Source: JAKANT01 sp035502095
GTDB lineage: Bacteria; Pseudomonadota; Gammaproteobacteria; Burkholderiales; Burkholderiaceae_F
Length of the DNA stretch: 64,000 nt
NCBI GenBank assembly: GCA_035502095.1
Contig: DATJUX010000019.1
Span: 124,001-188,000, forward strand
Direction: 5' to 3'
The position numbers were made by a program, and so were the translations under genes. Below the pieces are notes generated by a model. It was not told where the DNA came from. It worked only from the letters and a program-made list of their open reading frames with translations, and did not search any database. How positions within the stretch are numbered: position 1 is the stretch's first letter; every line of letters begins with the position of its first letter. Shown piece by piece: positions 45,021 through 53,790 of this stretch.

Positions 45021-45974
45021 TCACGCCGCCTGCGGCGGCAGATCGAGCTTGATCGCCCCGGGCAGCGGGCATTTGACGATGGCAAGGCGCAGCGCCTCGA
45101 TCGCGGGCAGGCGCGTGAATGTCTTGCGCCAGACGAGCACGACACGCCGGTCGGGCGCCGGGTTGCGAAACGGCAGGTACTCGATCAGCGAGTTGGCGGG
45201 CGTCTTCTCCGGCACCGAGGTCTTCGGCAGCACCGTAATGCCGAGCCCGGACGCGACCATGTGGCGGATCGTTTCCAGCGAAGAGCCTTCGAAGGTCTTC
45301 TGGATGCCTTCCGCTTCGGAGGAAAAGCGCATCAGTTCGGGGCACACGCCGAGCACCTGATCGCGAAAGCAATGGCCGGCGCCGAGCAGCAGCATCGTCT
45401 CCTTCTTCAGGTCCTCGCTCGCCACGCCGTTGCGCCTGCCGCGTTTCGCCCAGACGTGGTCGCGCGGCACCGCGACCATGAACGGTTCGTCGTAGACCGG
45501 TTGCATCTGCAAGCCGGACTCCGGCAAGGGCAGCGCGAGGATGGCGACGTCGATTTCACCGTTCTTGACCAGCTCCAGCAACCGTACCGTGTAGTTCTCG
45601 GTCAGCAGCAGCGGCATCTGCGGCGCGTCCTTCAGCAGCTGGCGCACGAGCGAGGGCAGCAGGTACGGCCCGATCGTGTAGATCACGCCGACGCGCAGCG
45701 GCCCGGTCAACGGGTCCTTGCCGGATTTCGCGATCTCCTTGATGCGCGCGGCTTCGTCGAGCACACGCTGCGCCTGGGCGACGATGCGTTCGCCCGCACT
45801 CGTCAGGGTCACGTCGTTGCTGCGTCGCTCGAAGAGCGGCATCCCGAGCTCGTCCTCGAGCTTCTTGATCGCCACCGACAAAGTCGGCTGGCTGACGAAA
45901 CAGGCTTCGGCCGCACGTCCGAAGTGGCGCTCGCGCGCCACGGCAACGATGTACTTGAGTTCGGTCAGGGTCAC
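45021..45974 (-). CDS. oxyR: LysR-type peroxide regulator OxyR
   Basis: Hydrogen-peroxide-sensing transcription activator, 317 aa. N-terminal winged helix-turn-helix starts MTLTELKYIVAVARERHFGRAAEACFVSQPTLS. The redox cysteines are Cys202 and Cys211 in GHCFRDQVLGVCPE, matching E. coli Cys199 and Cys208. GTG start. It is upstream of no obvious peroxidase in this strand order; recG is its divergent-side neighbour, separated by repeat copy 3. OxyR next to recG is a betaproteobacterial arrangement as I know it. Confidence 0.95.
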   Translation of the reverse strand: MTLTELKYIVAVARERHFGRAAEACFVSQPTLSVAIKKLEDELGMPLFERRSNDVTLTSAGERIVAQAQRVLDEAARIKEIAKSGKDPLTGPLRVGVIYTIGPYLLPSLVRQLLKDAPQMPLLLTENYTVRLLELVKNGEIDVAILALPLPESGLQMQPVYDEPFMVAVPRDHVWAKRGRRNGVASEDLKKETMLLLGAGHCFRDQVLGVCPELMRFSSEAEGIQKTFEGSSLETIRHMVASGLGITVLPKTSVPEKTPANSLIEYLPFRNPAPDRRVVLVWRKTFTRLPAIEALRLAIVKCPLPGAIKLDLPPQAA

Positions 45975-46016
45975 GGGTGTTCAGACCATAGCAAACAGGA
46001 TCGTCAGCCGGAAAAA

Positions 46017-46090
46017 GGACACGACCCGGATTACGCGGATCGACGCGGATAAAACATCCGCCTTCATCTGCGAAAATCCGCGTCAAGCCC
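46017..46090. repeat. cgcggat palindromic repeat, copy 3
   Basis: Between the oxyR start and recG stop. Two direct units (ttacgcggat, cgacgcggat at 46031-46050) plus a degenerate cccgga face inverted units catccg, catctgcg and atccgcgtc (46054-46084). It would form a hairpin near the recG 3' end. It also covers most of the oxyR upstream region, so it may influence oxyR transcription. Confidence 0.6.
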
Positions 46091-46093
46091 TTA

Positions 46094-48148
46094 TCAGGCG
46101 TCCAGCAGAGCCGCCTTCGTTCCGAGCCATCGCCGCGTGTGTTCGGCCGCCAGCGCCGGGTACTGCTCGAGCAGTACCGTGGCGGCGTCGCGGGCGATTT
46201 CAAGCAGGGCCGCGTCCCGCTCCAGGTCGGCGAAGCGCAGCAACGGCACGCCGGCCTGCCGCGCACCGAGCACTTCGCCGGGGCCGCGCAACTGCAGGTC
46301 GCGGCGCGCCACCTCGAAGCCGTCGGTGGTTTCGAAGATCACCTTCAGGCGCTCGCGCGCCGCCTCCGACAGCGGCTCGTCGAACAGCAGCACGCAGTAG
46401 CTGCGGATCGCGCCGCGTCCGACGCGCCCGCGCAGCTGGTGCAGCTGGGCCAGCCCGAAGCGCTGCGCGTGGTCGATCACCATCAGGCTCGCGTTGGCGA
46501 CGTCGACCCCGACCTCGACCACGGTGGTCGCGACCAGGACGTCGATCATGCCGGCCGCGAACGCCTGCATCACCGCGCCCTTTTCTGCCGCGGGCAGCTG
46601 GCCATGCAGCAGGCCGAGGCGCAAGTCGGAAAGCAGCGCACGGGTCTGTTCGTACATCGTGGTGGCGGCGGTGAGCTCGACGCCGGGCTCCAGCTTTTCG
46701 CTCTCGTCGACGAGCGGACAGACCCAGTAGACCTGGCGGCCCGAGCGGACCTCGCTGCGAATGCGCGTCAGCACTTCTTCCCGCCGTGCGGTCGACACGA
46801 GCTTGGTCATGACCGGCTGGCGCCCGGGAGGCATCTCGTCGAGCACCGAGACGTCGACGTCGGCGAGGTAGCTCATCGCCAGCGTGCGCGGGATCGGCGT
46901 CGCCGAGAGCATCAGCAGATGCGGCGCGACGGCCGCGTCGCGCAGCGCGAGGCGTTGCGCCACGCCGAAACGGTGCTGTTCATCGACGATCGCCAGCCCG
47001 AGGTGCGCGAACTTCACCTTGTCCTGCACCAGCGCATGCGTCCCGACCACGAGCTGCGCCGCGCCCTGCGCGATGCCGGCATGCGCCGCCCTCTTTTCTG
47101 CCGCCGTGAGCCTGCCGGTCAGCCAGGCGACGTGCACGCCGAGCGGCGCGAGCCATTGTTCGATGCGGCCGAAGTGCTGCTCGGCGAGGATTTCGGTCGG
47201 CGCCATCAGCGCGGCCTGGTAGCCGGCGTCGATGGCGCGTGCCGCGGCGAGCGCTGCCACGACGGTCTTGCCGCTGCCGACGTCGCCTTGCACCAGCCGA
47301 TGCATCGGCACGCCGGATTCCAGATCGCGTTCGATCTCGCGCCAGACGCGCTGCTGCGCGCCGGTCAGCGCGAAGGGCAGCGCGGCGCGCAGCCGCCCTT
47401 GTATGTCGCCGGAGGCGATCAACGGTGGCGCGGCACGTGCCGAACGGCGCGCGCGCATCGAACGCAGCGTGAGCTGCTGCGCGAGCAGCTCGTCGAAGCG
47501 GATGCGCCGCCAGAGCGGCTCCTGGCGTGCCGTCAGTTGCATCTCGTCGGCGCCGGCCGGCGGCTGGTGCAGATCGCGCAGCGTCGACTCCAGCGGCGCC
47601 AGGGCGAAGTGGACGCGCAGGGCCTCGGGCAGCGTGTCGGTGAGCGCGACGGCGCGCAGCGCGTGCTCGATGCGCGTGCGCAGCCACTGCTGCGAGATTC
47701 CCGCGCCCGCGGGATAGACGGGCGTCAGGCGGGTCGGCAGCGCCTCCGCGGCCGCGCGCACGCGCGGATGCACCATCTCCAGCCCCAGCGTGCCGCCGCG
47801 CACGGCGCCCAACGCCCGCACGCGCCGTCCGACGGCCAGGCTCTTCGCCTGCGACGGATAGAAGTGCAGGAAGCGCAGCAACACCTCGCCCGTTTCGTCG
47901 GCCAGCCGCGCGGTGAGCTGGCGCCGGCCGCGGTAGCTGATTTCCGAAGCGACGATGTCGCCTTCGACCTGCGCCTCCTCGCCGCCCGCGAGTTCGGCGA
48001 TCGGCGTCACCCGCGTTTCGTCGACGTAGCGCAGCGGCAGGTGCAGCAGCAGGTCCCAGTCCGTCGCCAACCCGAGGCGCGCGAGCTTGGCGGCGCTGCC
48101 GCTGTCGGTCGCCTTGGTGGAGGCCGGCGAAGGACGTGCGCGCGCCAA
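46094..48148 (-). CDS. recG: ATP-dependent DNA helicase RecG
   Basis: Branch-migration helicase that processes stalled forks and Holliday junctions, 684 aa (E. coli 693). The N-terminal wedge domain includes LLLHLPLRYVDETRV; helicase motifs are GDVGSGKTVVAALAA, MAPTEILAEQHF, DEQHRFGVAQR, SATPIPRTLA, and C-terminal QLRGRVGRG. No ATG or GTG lies at the expected start. TTG at 48148 gives LARARPSPASTKATD and follows the ridA stop by 5 bp, so it is the likely start. The frame is open upstream for a long way but only because of antisense coding bias. Confidence 0.95.
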   Translation of the reverse strand: MARARPSPASTKATDSGSAAKLARLGLATDWDLLLHLPLRYVDETRVTPIAELAGGEEAQVEGDIVASEISYRGRRQLTARLADETGEVLLRFLHFYPSQAKSLAVGRRVRALGAVRGGTLGLEMVHPRVRAAAEALPTRLTPVYPAGAGISQQWLRTRIEHALRAVALTDTLPEALRVHFALAPLESTLRDLHQPPAGADEMQLTARQEPLWRRIRFDELLAQQLTLRSMRARRSARAAPPLIASGDIQGRLRAALPFALTGAQQRVWREIERDLESGVPMHRLVQGDVGSGKTVVAALAAARAIDAGYQAALMAPTEILAEQHFGRIEQWLAPLGVHVAWLTGRLTAAEKRAAHAGIAQGAAQLVVGTHALVQDKVKFAHLGLAIVDEQHRFGVAQRLALRDAAVAPHLLMLSATPIPRTLAMSYLADVDVSVLDEMPPGRQPVMTKLVSTARREEVLTRIRSEVRSGRQVYWVCPLVDESEKLEPGVELTAATTMYEQTRALLSDLRLGLLHGQLPAAEKGAVMQAFAAGMIDVLVATTVVEVGVDVANASLMVIDHAQRFGLAQLHQLRGRVGRGAIRSYCVLLFDEPLSEAARERLKVIFETTDGFEVARRDLQLRGPGEVLGARQAGVPLLRFADLERDAALLEIARDAATVLLEQYPALAAEHTRRWLGTKAALLDA

Positions 48149-48153
48149 GTTGC

Positions 48154-48534
48154 CTACAGGACGAGGATCGCCTCGACCTCGAACTGCGCGCCGCGCGGCA
48201 GGCTCGCCACGCCGATGGTCGAACGGGCCGGGTAGGGCTGCGGCACCATCTCGGCCATGATCGCGTTCGCCTCGGTGAAGCGCGCGAGGTCGGTCAGGAA
48301 AAGCGTGAACTTGACGGCGTTGGCCAGCGAGCCGCCGCTTGCGCGCGCCACCGCATCGAGGTTGCGGAATGCCTGCCGCACCTGGGCGGCGAAGTCGCCG
48401 CCGACGATCTCCTTGGTGGCGGGATCGAGGCCGATCTGGCCCGACAGGAACACGACGAGTCCGGTCTTGACCGCCTGCGAATACGGGCCGATGGCGCCGG
48501 GCGCGTTCGGGGTCGAGATGATTTCCTTGTTCAT
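48154..48534 (-). CDS. ridA: RidA-family enamine/imine deaminase
   Basis: Hydrolyses reactive 2-aminoacrylate released by PLP enzymes, 126 aa. Family motifs: TPNAPGAIGPYSQAVKTG, FLSGQIGLDP, QVRQAFRNLDAVARASGG and the arginine in PYPARSTIGVASLPRGA that binds the substrate carboxylate. It precedes recG by 5 bp on the same strand, likely one transcript. Confidence 0.93.
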   Translation of the reverse strand: MNKEIISTPNAPGAIGPYSQAVKTGLVVFLSGQIGLDPATKEIVGGDFAAQVRQAFRNLDAVARASGGSLANAVKFTLFLTDLARFTEANAIMAEMVPQPYPARSTIGVASLPRGAQFEVEAILVL

Positions 48535-48585
48535 GTTGATCGGCTCCTTGGCGACGTGATCGGGGCACGCAGTCTACAAGTCGCC

Positions 48586-49257
48586 TCAACGCGAGACCGC
48601 GAACGGCCCGCCTTTCTCGAGCGCGCGCTGGTAGGCGGGCCGCGCGTGGATGTGGCCGAGGAAGCCGAGCAGGCGCGGCCGGGTGGCATCGAGGCCGGCC
48701 CGGGCGGCGGCCGCCTCGAGCGGGAAGCTCATCTGGATGTCGGCGGCCGTGAACTCCGGGCCGGCGAACCAGGGGTACTTGCCGAGCTCGCTCTCCATGA
48801 AATCGAGCTGCGCGCGCAGCTGCGGCTCGATGAACGCTGCCCGCGTGCGGCCAGCGACCCCGCGCACGATCGGGCGGATGAAGAACGGTATCGGCGCCCG
48901 CTCGATGCGGTCGAAGACGAGCTTCATCAGCAGCGGCGGCATCGCCGACCCTTCGGCGAAGTGCATCCAGTAGAGGTAGCGCAGGCGCTCGGGCGTCCCG
49001 GCCGGCGGGATCAGCCGCCCGCCGCCGTGCCGCTCGACCAGGTATTCGAGGATCGCTCCCGACTCCGCGAGCGTGAGGCCATCCTCGGTGATCACTGGCG
49101 ACTTGCCGAGCGGGTGGACCGCGCGCAGCTCCGGCGGAGCGAGCAGCGTCTTCGGATCGCGCTTGTAGTACTTGATCTCGTACGCCAGCCCGAGCTCCTC
49201 GAGCAGCCAGAGCACGCGCTGCGAGCGCGAGTTGTTCAGATGATGGATCGTGATCAT
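48586..49257 (-). CDS. Glutathione S-transferase family protein
   Basis: Thioredoxin-fold N-terminal half (MITIHHLNNSRSQRVLWLLEELGLAYEIK, with Ser-Arg-Ser near the catalytic position) and an all-helical C-terminal half, 223 aa. GKSPVITEDGLTLAESGAILEYLVE is the conserved glutathione-binding segment with the cis-Pro site. The ATG at 49257 is favoured over an upstream in-frame start that lacks homology. It lies at the end of the minus-strand lipid cluster, where it could conjugate lipid peroxidation products; this is inference. Confidence 0.88.
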   Translation of the reverse strand: MITIHHLNNSRSQRVLWLLEELGLAYEIKYYKRDPKTLLAPPELRAVHPLGKSPVITEDGLTLAESGAILEYLVERHGGGRLIPPAGTPERLRYLYWMHFAEGSAMPPLLMKLVFDRIERAPIPFFIRPIVRGVAGRTRAAFIEPQLRAQLDFMESELGKYPWFAGPEFTAADIQMSFPLEAAAARAGLDATRPRLLGFLGHIHARPAYQRALEKGGPFAVSR

Positions 49258-49314
49258 GACGCGCCTCGATGTGCCGGCCGCATTGTCGCGCGCGGCGTGG
49301 CACACGCGCACGCG

Positions 49315-50184
49315 TCAGTCGGTGCGCGCGATTTCCTGCGCGAGCCGCGGAAGCAGCGGCACGGGCAGGTCGTGTCCCATGCCCGGGATGATCTCGAGCG
49401 TCGCCCCGCGGATCTTGCGTTGCAACTGGTAGGCCGCAGCGACCGGAACCAGCGGATCGACCGCGCCGTGCACGATGTGCGTGCGGGCGGAGATCCGGCC
49501 GAGCATCGGCGTCCGGTCGCCGTCGGCCGCGATCGCGATCATCTGCCGCGCAACCCCCGCGGGATGCCAGGCGCGCGCGACGATCGCGCGCATGCGCTGG
49601 CGGAACATCTCGGGTTCGGTCCGATAGGCGGGGCTGCCGATCAGCGAGAAAAGGTGCTCCAGGTAAGCCACGATCGCTTCCGGATCGCGCGCATCCGCCG
49701 GCCGCCTGAGCAGGGCGGCTCGAATGTGTGCGGACGGATGAGGCAGCGCACGCGAACCCGACGTGGTCATCATCAAGGTCAACCGCTTCACGCGCTCGGG
49801 TCGCAGCACCGCCATGTGCTGCGCGATCATGCCGCCCATCGACGCGCCGCAGACGTGCGCGCTGTCGATGCCGAGGGCATCGAGCACGCCGAACGCGTCG
49901 TGCGCCATGTCGGCCAGCGTGTAGGCGGTCGGGATGCGCATCCCGAAGAAGTAGCGGATCGTGGCCGCGAGCAGGTTGGGTCGGCCGAGATGATCGAAGC
50001 TCTGGCTCAGGCCGACATCGCGGTTGTCCGGGCGGATGACGCGGTAGCCGCGCGCGACGAGGTCGCGCACCAGTTCTTCGGGCCACGCCACGAGCTGCAT
50101 GCCAAGGCCCATGAGCATCAGGAGCGGCTCGCCGCGCCCGACGTCGTCGACCTCGAGCGCGATGCCGTTGGCGGAAATCTGCAT
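49315..50184 (-). CDS. Alpha/beta hydrolase (lipase or esterase-like)
   Basis: Serine hydrolase, 289 aa. The nucleophile elbow is GASMGGMIAQH. VIRPDNRDVGLSQSF, the acid region SARTHIVHGAVDPLVPV and the terminal histidine in GMGHDLPVPLL complete the fold. Members include carboxylesterases and thioesterases. The ATG at 50184 gives MQISANGIALEVDDV. It follows the second hydrolase by 13 bp on the minus strand, with the wax synthase further upstream, consistent with lipid turnover; substrate unknown. Confidence 0.85.
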   Translation of the reverse strand: MQISANGIALEVDDVGRGEPLLMLMGLGMQLVAWPEELVRDLVARGYRVIRPDNRDVGLSQSFDHLGRPNLLAATIRYFFGMRIPTAYTLADMAHDAFGVLDALGIDSAHVCGASMGGMIAQHMAVLRPERVKRLTLMMTTSGSRALPHPSAHIRAALLRRPADARDPEAIVAYLEHLFSLIGSPAYRTEPEMFRQRMRAIVARAWHPAGVARQMIAIAADGDRTPMLGRISARTHIVHGAVDPLVPVAAAYQLQRKIRGATLEIIPGMGHDLPVPLLPRLAQEIARTD

Positions 50185-50197
50185 CGAAGCCCGCCGC

Positions 50198-51007
50198 TCA
50201 GTCGCCCGCTTCCAGGGGCTGATCGTCGGTGTTGAAGAACCAGGGCCACGCGCCGCGCGCGTCGAAGCGCTCCCACTTGGCAGGGTCCTGACGCAACCGG
50301 TCGGCAATGGCGAACAGCGCGAGCGGGTTCAAACCCATGCCGAGGTGGCTCGCCTGGACCTCGATGTTTTCGGTGTGCGGTTCCGGATCGTTGATACTGC
50401 ATTGCCAGGCGACGATGCCGTCGGTCCTGCTGTAGATCGACGTCGTCGGCACGCGCGGCGCCTTGCGTAGCTGCGCGAGCTTCTTCGGGTGGTGCCCCCG
50501 TTGGTCCTCGTTGAGGAATTCGAACAGGAGCCGCGCATTGGTCGCGCACGGGTGGCCCGCGAACGGCGAGCCGAGGGTGATCACACAGCGCACATCGGCG
50601 GTGAATTCCTTCGCCAGCTCGCGCGCATAGACACCGCCGAGGCTCCAGCCCACCAGGCTCACGCGCGTGCCGTGCGACTGGACCACCTCCTTCACCAGCG
50701 CACGCAAGCGCGCCAGCACGCCCTGGCGCGGGCCGAGGTTGAAGCCCTGGCTCCACGCGTAGGGCGTGTAACCCCGATCGCTCAGGAACGCGCGCAGCGG
50801 CAGGGTCGTGAGATCGCCGGCACCGAGGCCCGGCAGCACGATGACCGGGTGCCCGTCGCCTTGCGGCAGACGGCGCAGCCACGGGATCGCCGCGATCAGT
50901 GCCGCGTATTCCCACAGCGCCCTGCTCTCGAGCAGCAACAAGAGCGGCCCAGGCGCCTTCAGATCCTCCGGATCGAAGCGCGGACCGTCGTAAGCCGATT
51001 TGCCCAT
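50198..51007 (-). CDS. Lipase-like alpha/beta hydrolase
   Basis: Serine hydrolase of 269 aa. The nucleophile motif is GWSLGGVYARELAKE, flanked by VIVLPGLGAGDLTTLPLRAFL near the N-terminus (oxyanion region) and GSPFAGHP after the nucleophile. The spacing of GxSxG and the short lid region fits triacylglycerol-lipase/PGAP1-like proteins. The ATG at 51007 starts MGKSAYDGPRF; an upstream open extension is probably not translated. It is 165 bp downstream of the wax synthase on the same strand. The likely role is hydrolysis of stored lipid, inferred from context. Confidence 0.8.
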   Translation of the reverse strand: MGKSAYDGPRFDPEDLKAPGPLLLLLESRALWEYAALIAAIPWLRRLPQGDGHPVIVLPGLGAGDLTTLPLRAFLSDRGYTPYAWSQGFNLGPRQGVLARLRALVKEVVQSHGTRVSLVGWSLGGVYARELAKEFTADVRCVITLGSPFAGHPCATNARLLFEFLNEDQRGHHPKKLAQLRKAPRVPTTSIYSRTDGIVAWQCSINDPEPHTENIEVQASHLGMGLNPLALFAIADRLRQDPAKWERFDARGAWPWFFNTDDQPLEAGD

Positions 51008-51172
51008 GCGTCGCAGTTGTCCGACAAATTGCCCTGAACGGGCCGATGGTATCGGCTCGCGCCGGGGTCCAACGGAGCGGACGCTCCAGAAATTTCGACT
51101 TTGGGGCGGCCCGACCCCGCGCAAGCGGCTGGAAGAAGCCGCAATTTCGCTTCCGGGATGCACCCTTGGCGC

Positions 51173-52891
51173 TTATCGACGCGCGGCCGCGCGCGCGCGC
51201 GGCGTCGCCTTGCGCACCAGGCGCGCGGGTCCGTGCGCCAGCCGCGACAGTCCGACAACCGTCTGGCCGACCGCGCGCTTCGCCAGGACGGGCACGACGT
51301 CGGCCGCGATGCCGGCCGCTCGCTTGTTGACCGCGCGCGCCATGCGGCCGACCGAAGTCGTCATCAGTCCGGTCGCGGTGTCGACGGCCGAGTCCACTGC
51401 GCGGCCAAGCGCCTTGCGCGCCGATTTCGCTACGCTCGGCTCGGCCGCCGATGCGGCGGCTTCGTCGCTCTCGCTTGCGAGCGCGCGCAAGTCGTCGAAT
51501 GCGACCGCGATCGAGTCGGCGATCAGGCGAAGGTCGGGAACCGCCTTGGCATCGGCCATCAGGCCGAAGTCGAGCGACTGGTCGTAGCTCTGCACGGTGA
51601 TGTTGAGCGCGAGGCCGTGCACGACGACCGAGGTCGGATAGTTGGTGAGCATGCGCGCGCCGGCGAGATACAGCGGCACGTTCGGCCCGGGTACGTTGGA
51701 GATCGCGACATTGGCGAGTTGCGGCAGCCGGTCCGCGACCCGGGCCTTGCCGTACAGCCGCGTGGCGGCTTCCATCAGCCAGGGCAAGCCCACGGAAGGA
51801 AAATCCGTCGGCAGGATGCTCTTCACGCTGCCCATCGACGCCTTCATCGCCGCGGTCGCCTGCTTGATGTGGTGCAGGCGCTTGAGCGGATCCGCGATGT
51901 GGGTGCCGAGGCTGACCGGCGCGATCGACGCCTGGTTGTCCGACTTCGTGTCGCCGGACTGGCGCAGCGACACCGGCACCGCGGCGATCAGCGATTTGCG
52001 CGGCAGCGCGTGGTGGCGCGCGAGATAGCGTCGCAGCGCGGTGCTGCAGAGCATGAGGACCATGTCGTTCAGCGTCGCTTCCTGCTCCTTGCCGATCGCG
52101 CGCAGTTCATCGAGCGGCACGCCGACTGCGGCGAACGCGCGTTCGTCCGTGACCGTCACGTTGAGCGGCGTGCGCGGTGCGAGCGTGAAGTTGCCGACGC
52201 CTTTCCTGCCAGTGACGAACCGGGACCTTGCCGCAGCCTGCTTCGCCGCCTTGGACAAGGTGCCGACGGTGGCCGGAAGCGTCCGCACGAGGTGGCTCAG
52301 CTGGTGCACCTGGTTGGCGATGGCGCCTGAAAGCATCTCGGCGAGGCCGAGCCGGTACCGCTTCGGCCGCGCCGATGCCTTGGCCGCGACGTCGCGGGGC
52401 GTTTCAGTCACGTCGAGCAGGACGCTCGCCAGCGCGACGGCGGCCTGGCCGTCCACCGCGGCGTGGTGCAACTGGGTGTAGAGCGCCACCCGCTTGCGGC
52501 CATCCTCGCCCGGCGCGAGCCCTTCCAGAACGTGGAATTTCCACAGCGGCCGGCTGCGGTCGAGCAGGACCGGATGGAGTTTCCCGACCATCTGCTCGAG
52601 GTCTTTCAGCTGGCTCCCCTTGGGCAGGCGGATCTCGACGATGTGCCGGTCGAGGTCGGGCTGGGCGTCCACCCACGCCGGATTGGCGAGCTGCAGCGGC
52701 ATCCACCAAAGCCGGCGCCGCAGCGCCGGAAGCATCGGCAGGCGCCTGGCCACGTGGCGCCGCAGGTCGCGCACGAACCTGCCCTTGTAGCCGGTGGGCA
52801 GTTCGAACACGTGCAGGGCGCCGACGTGCATCGGCATCTCGGGGGTCTCGAGGTACAGGAAGGACGCGTCGAGGCCGGACAGCTGTTTCAT
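51173..52891 (-). CDS. Wax ester synthase / diacylglycerol acyltransferase with cationic C-terminal tail
   Basis: Acyl-CoA:alcohol/diacylglycerol O-acyltransferase (WS/DGAT) making storage lipids, 572 aa. The active-site HHxxxDG is HHAAVDG at residues 142-148. The family N-terminus MKQLSGLDASFLYLETPEMPMHVGALHVF and the later SNVPGPNVPLYLAGARM are present. Common members end near 450-480. This one has about 100 extra residues (472-572) rich in Ala, Val, Arg and Lys, with repeats of the form KxAxxxAV, which resembles a phasin-like amphipathic tail. It heads the minus-strand lipid cluster and diverges from the Mpo1-like gene. Confidence 0.92.
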   Translation of the reverse strand: MKQLSGLDASFLYLETPEMPMHVGALHVFELPTGYKGRFVRDLRRHVARRLPMLPALRRRLWWMPLQLANPAWVDAQPDLDRHIVEIRLPKGSQLKDLEQMVGKLHPVLLDRSRPLWKFHVLEGLAPGEDGRKRVALYTQLHHAAVDGQAAVALASVLLDVTETPRDVAAKASARPKRYRLGLAEMLSGAIANQVHQLSHLVRTLPATVGTLSKAAKQAAARSRFVTGRKGVGNFTLAPRTPLNVTVTDERAFAAVGVPLDELRAIGKEQEATLNDMVLMLCSTALRRYLARHHALPRKSLIAAVPVSLRQSGDTKSDNQASIAPVSLGTHIADPLKRLHHIKQATAAMKASMGSVKSILPTDFPSVGLPWLMEAATRLYGKARVADRLPQLANVAISNVPGPNVPLYLAGARMLTNYPTSVVVHGLALNITVQSYDQSLDFGLMADAKAVPDLRLIADSIAVAFDDLRALASESDEAAASAAEPSVAKSARKALGRAVDSAVDTATGLMTTSVGRMARAVNKRAAGIAADVVPVLAKRAVGQTVVGLSRLAHGPARLVRKATPRARAAARR

Positions 52892-53030
52892 TACAACCTC
52901 CCGGGTGCATGGGAAGGACCCGATCGGATTGTGCGGCCGAAACGGTGCTGTCGACTATTTGTCAAAGCAGGCAGGGCAAAGCTGCTCTAACATCGATCTC
53001 ACTGTCCGTCGTCGCCAAACGAGAAATTCC

Positions 53031-53561
53031 ATGCGCAATGCAACCGAACTCATGGTCCAGTACGCGGCTTACCACCGCGACCAGCGCAACATCACCACGC
53101 ACTACGTCGGCATCCCGCTGATCGTCTTCGCGGTCGGCGTGCTGCTCGCCAGACCGGGTTTCGAGGTGAATCACCTTGCGCTGACCCCGGCCTGGGTCGT
53201 GTGGGCCGCCTCGTCGCTCTGGTACGTCACGCGCGGCAATTTCGTGCTCGGCATCGCCGTGAGCGCCCTGAACGGCGCGTTGATCTTCCTCGCGCAATGG
53301 TTCGCCGGCGGGAGCATCGCGGGCTGGCTCGCGTGGGGTATCAGCACGTTCCTGTTCGGCTGGCTGCTGCAGTTCCTCGGCCACTACTACGAGGGACGCA
53401 AACCCGCGTTTGTCGACGACCTGGTCGGCCTGCTGGTCGGGCCGATGTTCATCACCGCGGAGTGGCTGTTCTCGCTCGGCCTGTGCAAATCGCTCGCGGC
53501 CGAGATCGAATCGCGCGTCGGCCCGACGCGCCTGCGCGACCTGACGCAGCCGGTGTCCTGA
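53031..53561 (+). CDS. Mpo1/DUF962-like membrane protein
   Basis: Predicted membrane protein of 176 aa with about four hydrophobic segments. The family motif near the N-terminus is YHRDQRNITTHYVGIPLIVFA with conserved histidines, and the C-terminal GHYYEGRKPAFVDDLVGLL carries the second histidine pair. Yeast Mpo1, of this family, is an iron-dependent 2-hydroxy fatty-acid dioxygenase. It is divergent from the wax synthase and could share its lipid theme. The ATG at 53031 follows the divergent gap and gives a normal N-terminus. Confidence 0.8.
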   Translation: MRNATELMVQYAAYHRDQRNITTHYVGIPLIVFAVGVLLARPGFEVNHLALTPAWVVWAASSLWYVTRGNFVLGIAVSALNGALIFLAQWFAGGSIAGWLAWGISTFLFGWLLQFLGHYYEGRKPAFVDDLVGLLVGPMFITAEWLFSLGLCKSLAAEIESRVGPTRLRDLTQPVS

Positions 53562-53568
53562 CACCGCC

Positions 53569-53601
53569 CCCGGCGCACGCCGGGATCCAATTTCCTCTTT
53601 T
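53569..53601 (+). terminator. Candidate terminator after the Mpo1-like gene
   Basis: Short hairpin cccggc/gccggg (53569-53574 and 53579-53584) with a four-base loop, then atccaatttcctctttt. The stem is short and the T-run interrupted, so it may instead be part of a ccgggatcc-type intergenic repeat. It lies just after the Mpo1-like stop at 53561. Confidence 0.4.
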
Positions 53602-53790
53602 GCTCGTCAGCGCGGGCCCGACCTGCGCCGGGGGACGCGGGCCTTCGGGCCGCGTCGATTTGACTCCATCGGGTGCCGCAACTCGCGCGATTGCGTCGCG
53701 CATGCGCTCGGCATGATCACCCGCGACAGGGGGTAGACCGCCCGCGGTCCGGGCGCGCCCGCCAAACGATCAACCCAGCAGAGGTGCGCG

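Noticed and set aside
46094..50086. 1330-codon minus-strand frame suggesting a RecG fusion protein
   Set aside because: Only the last 684 codons match RecG. The upstream part is a shadow of ridA, the GST and the hydrolase gene, which are real in other frames.
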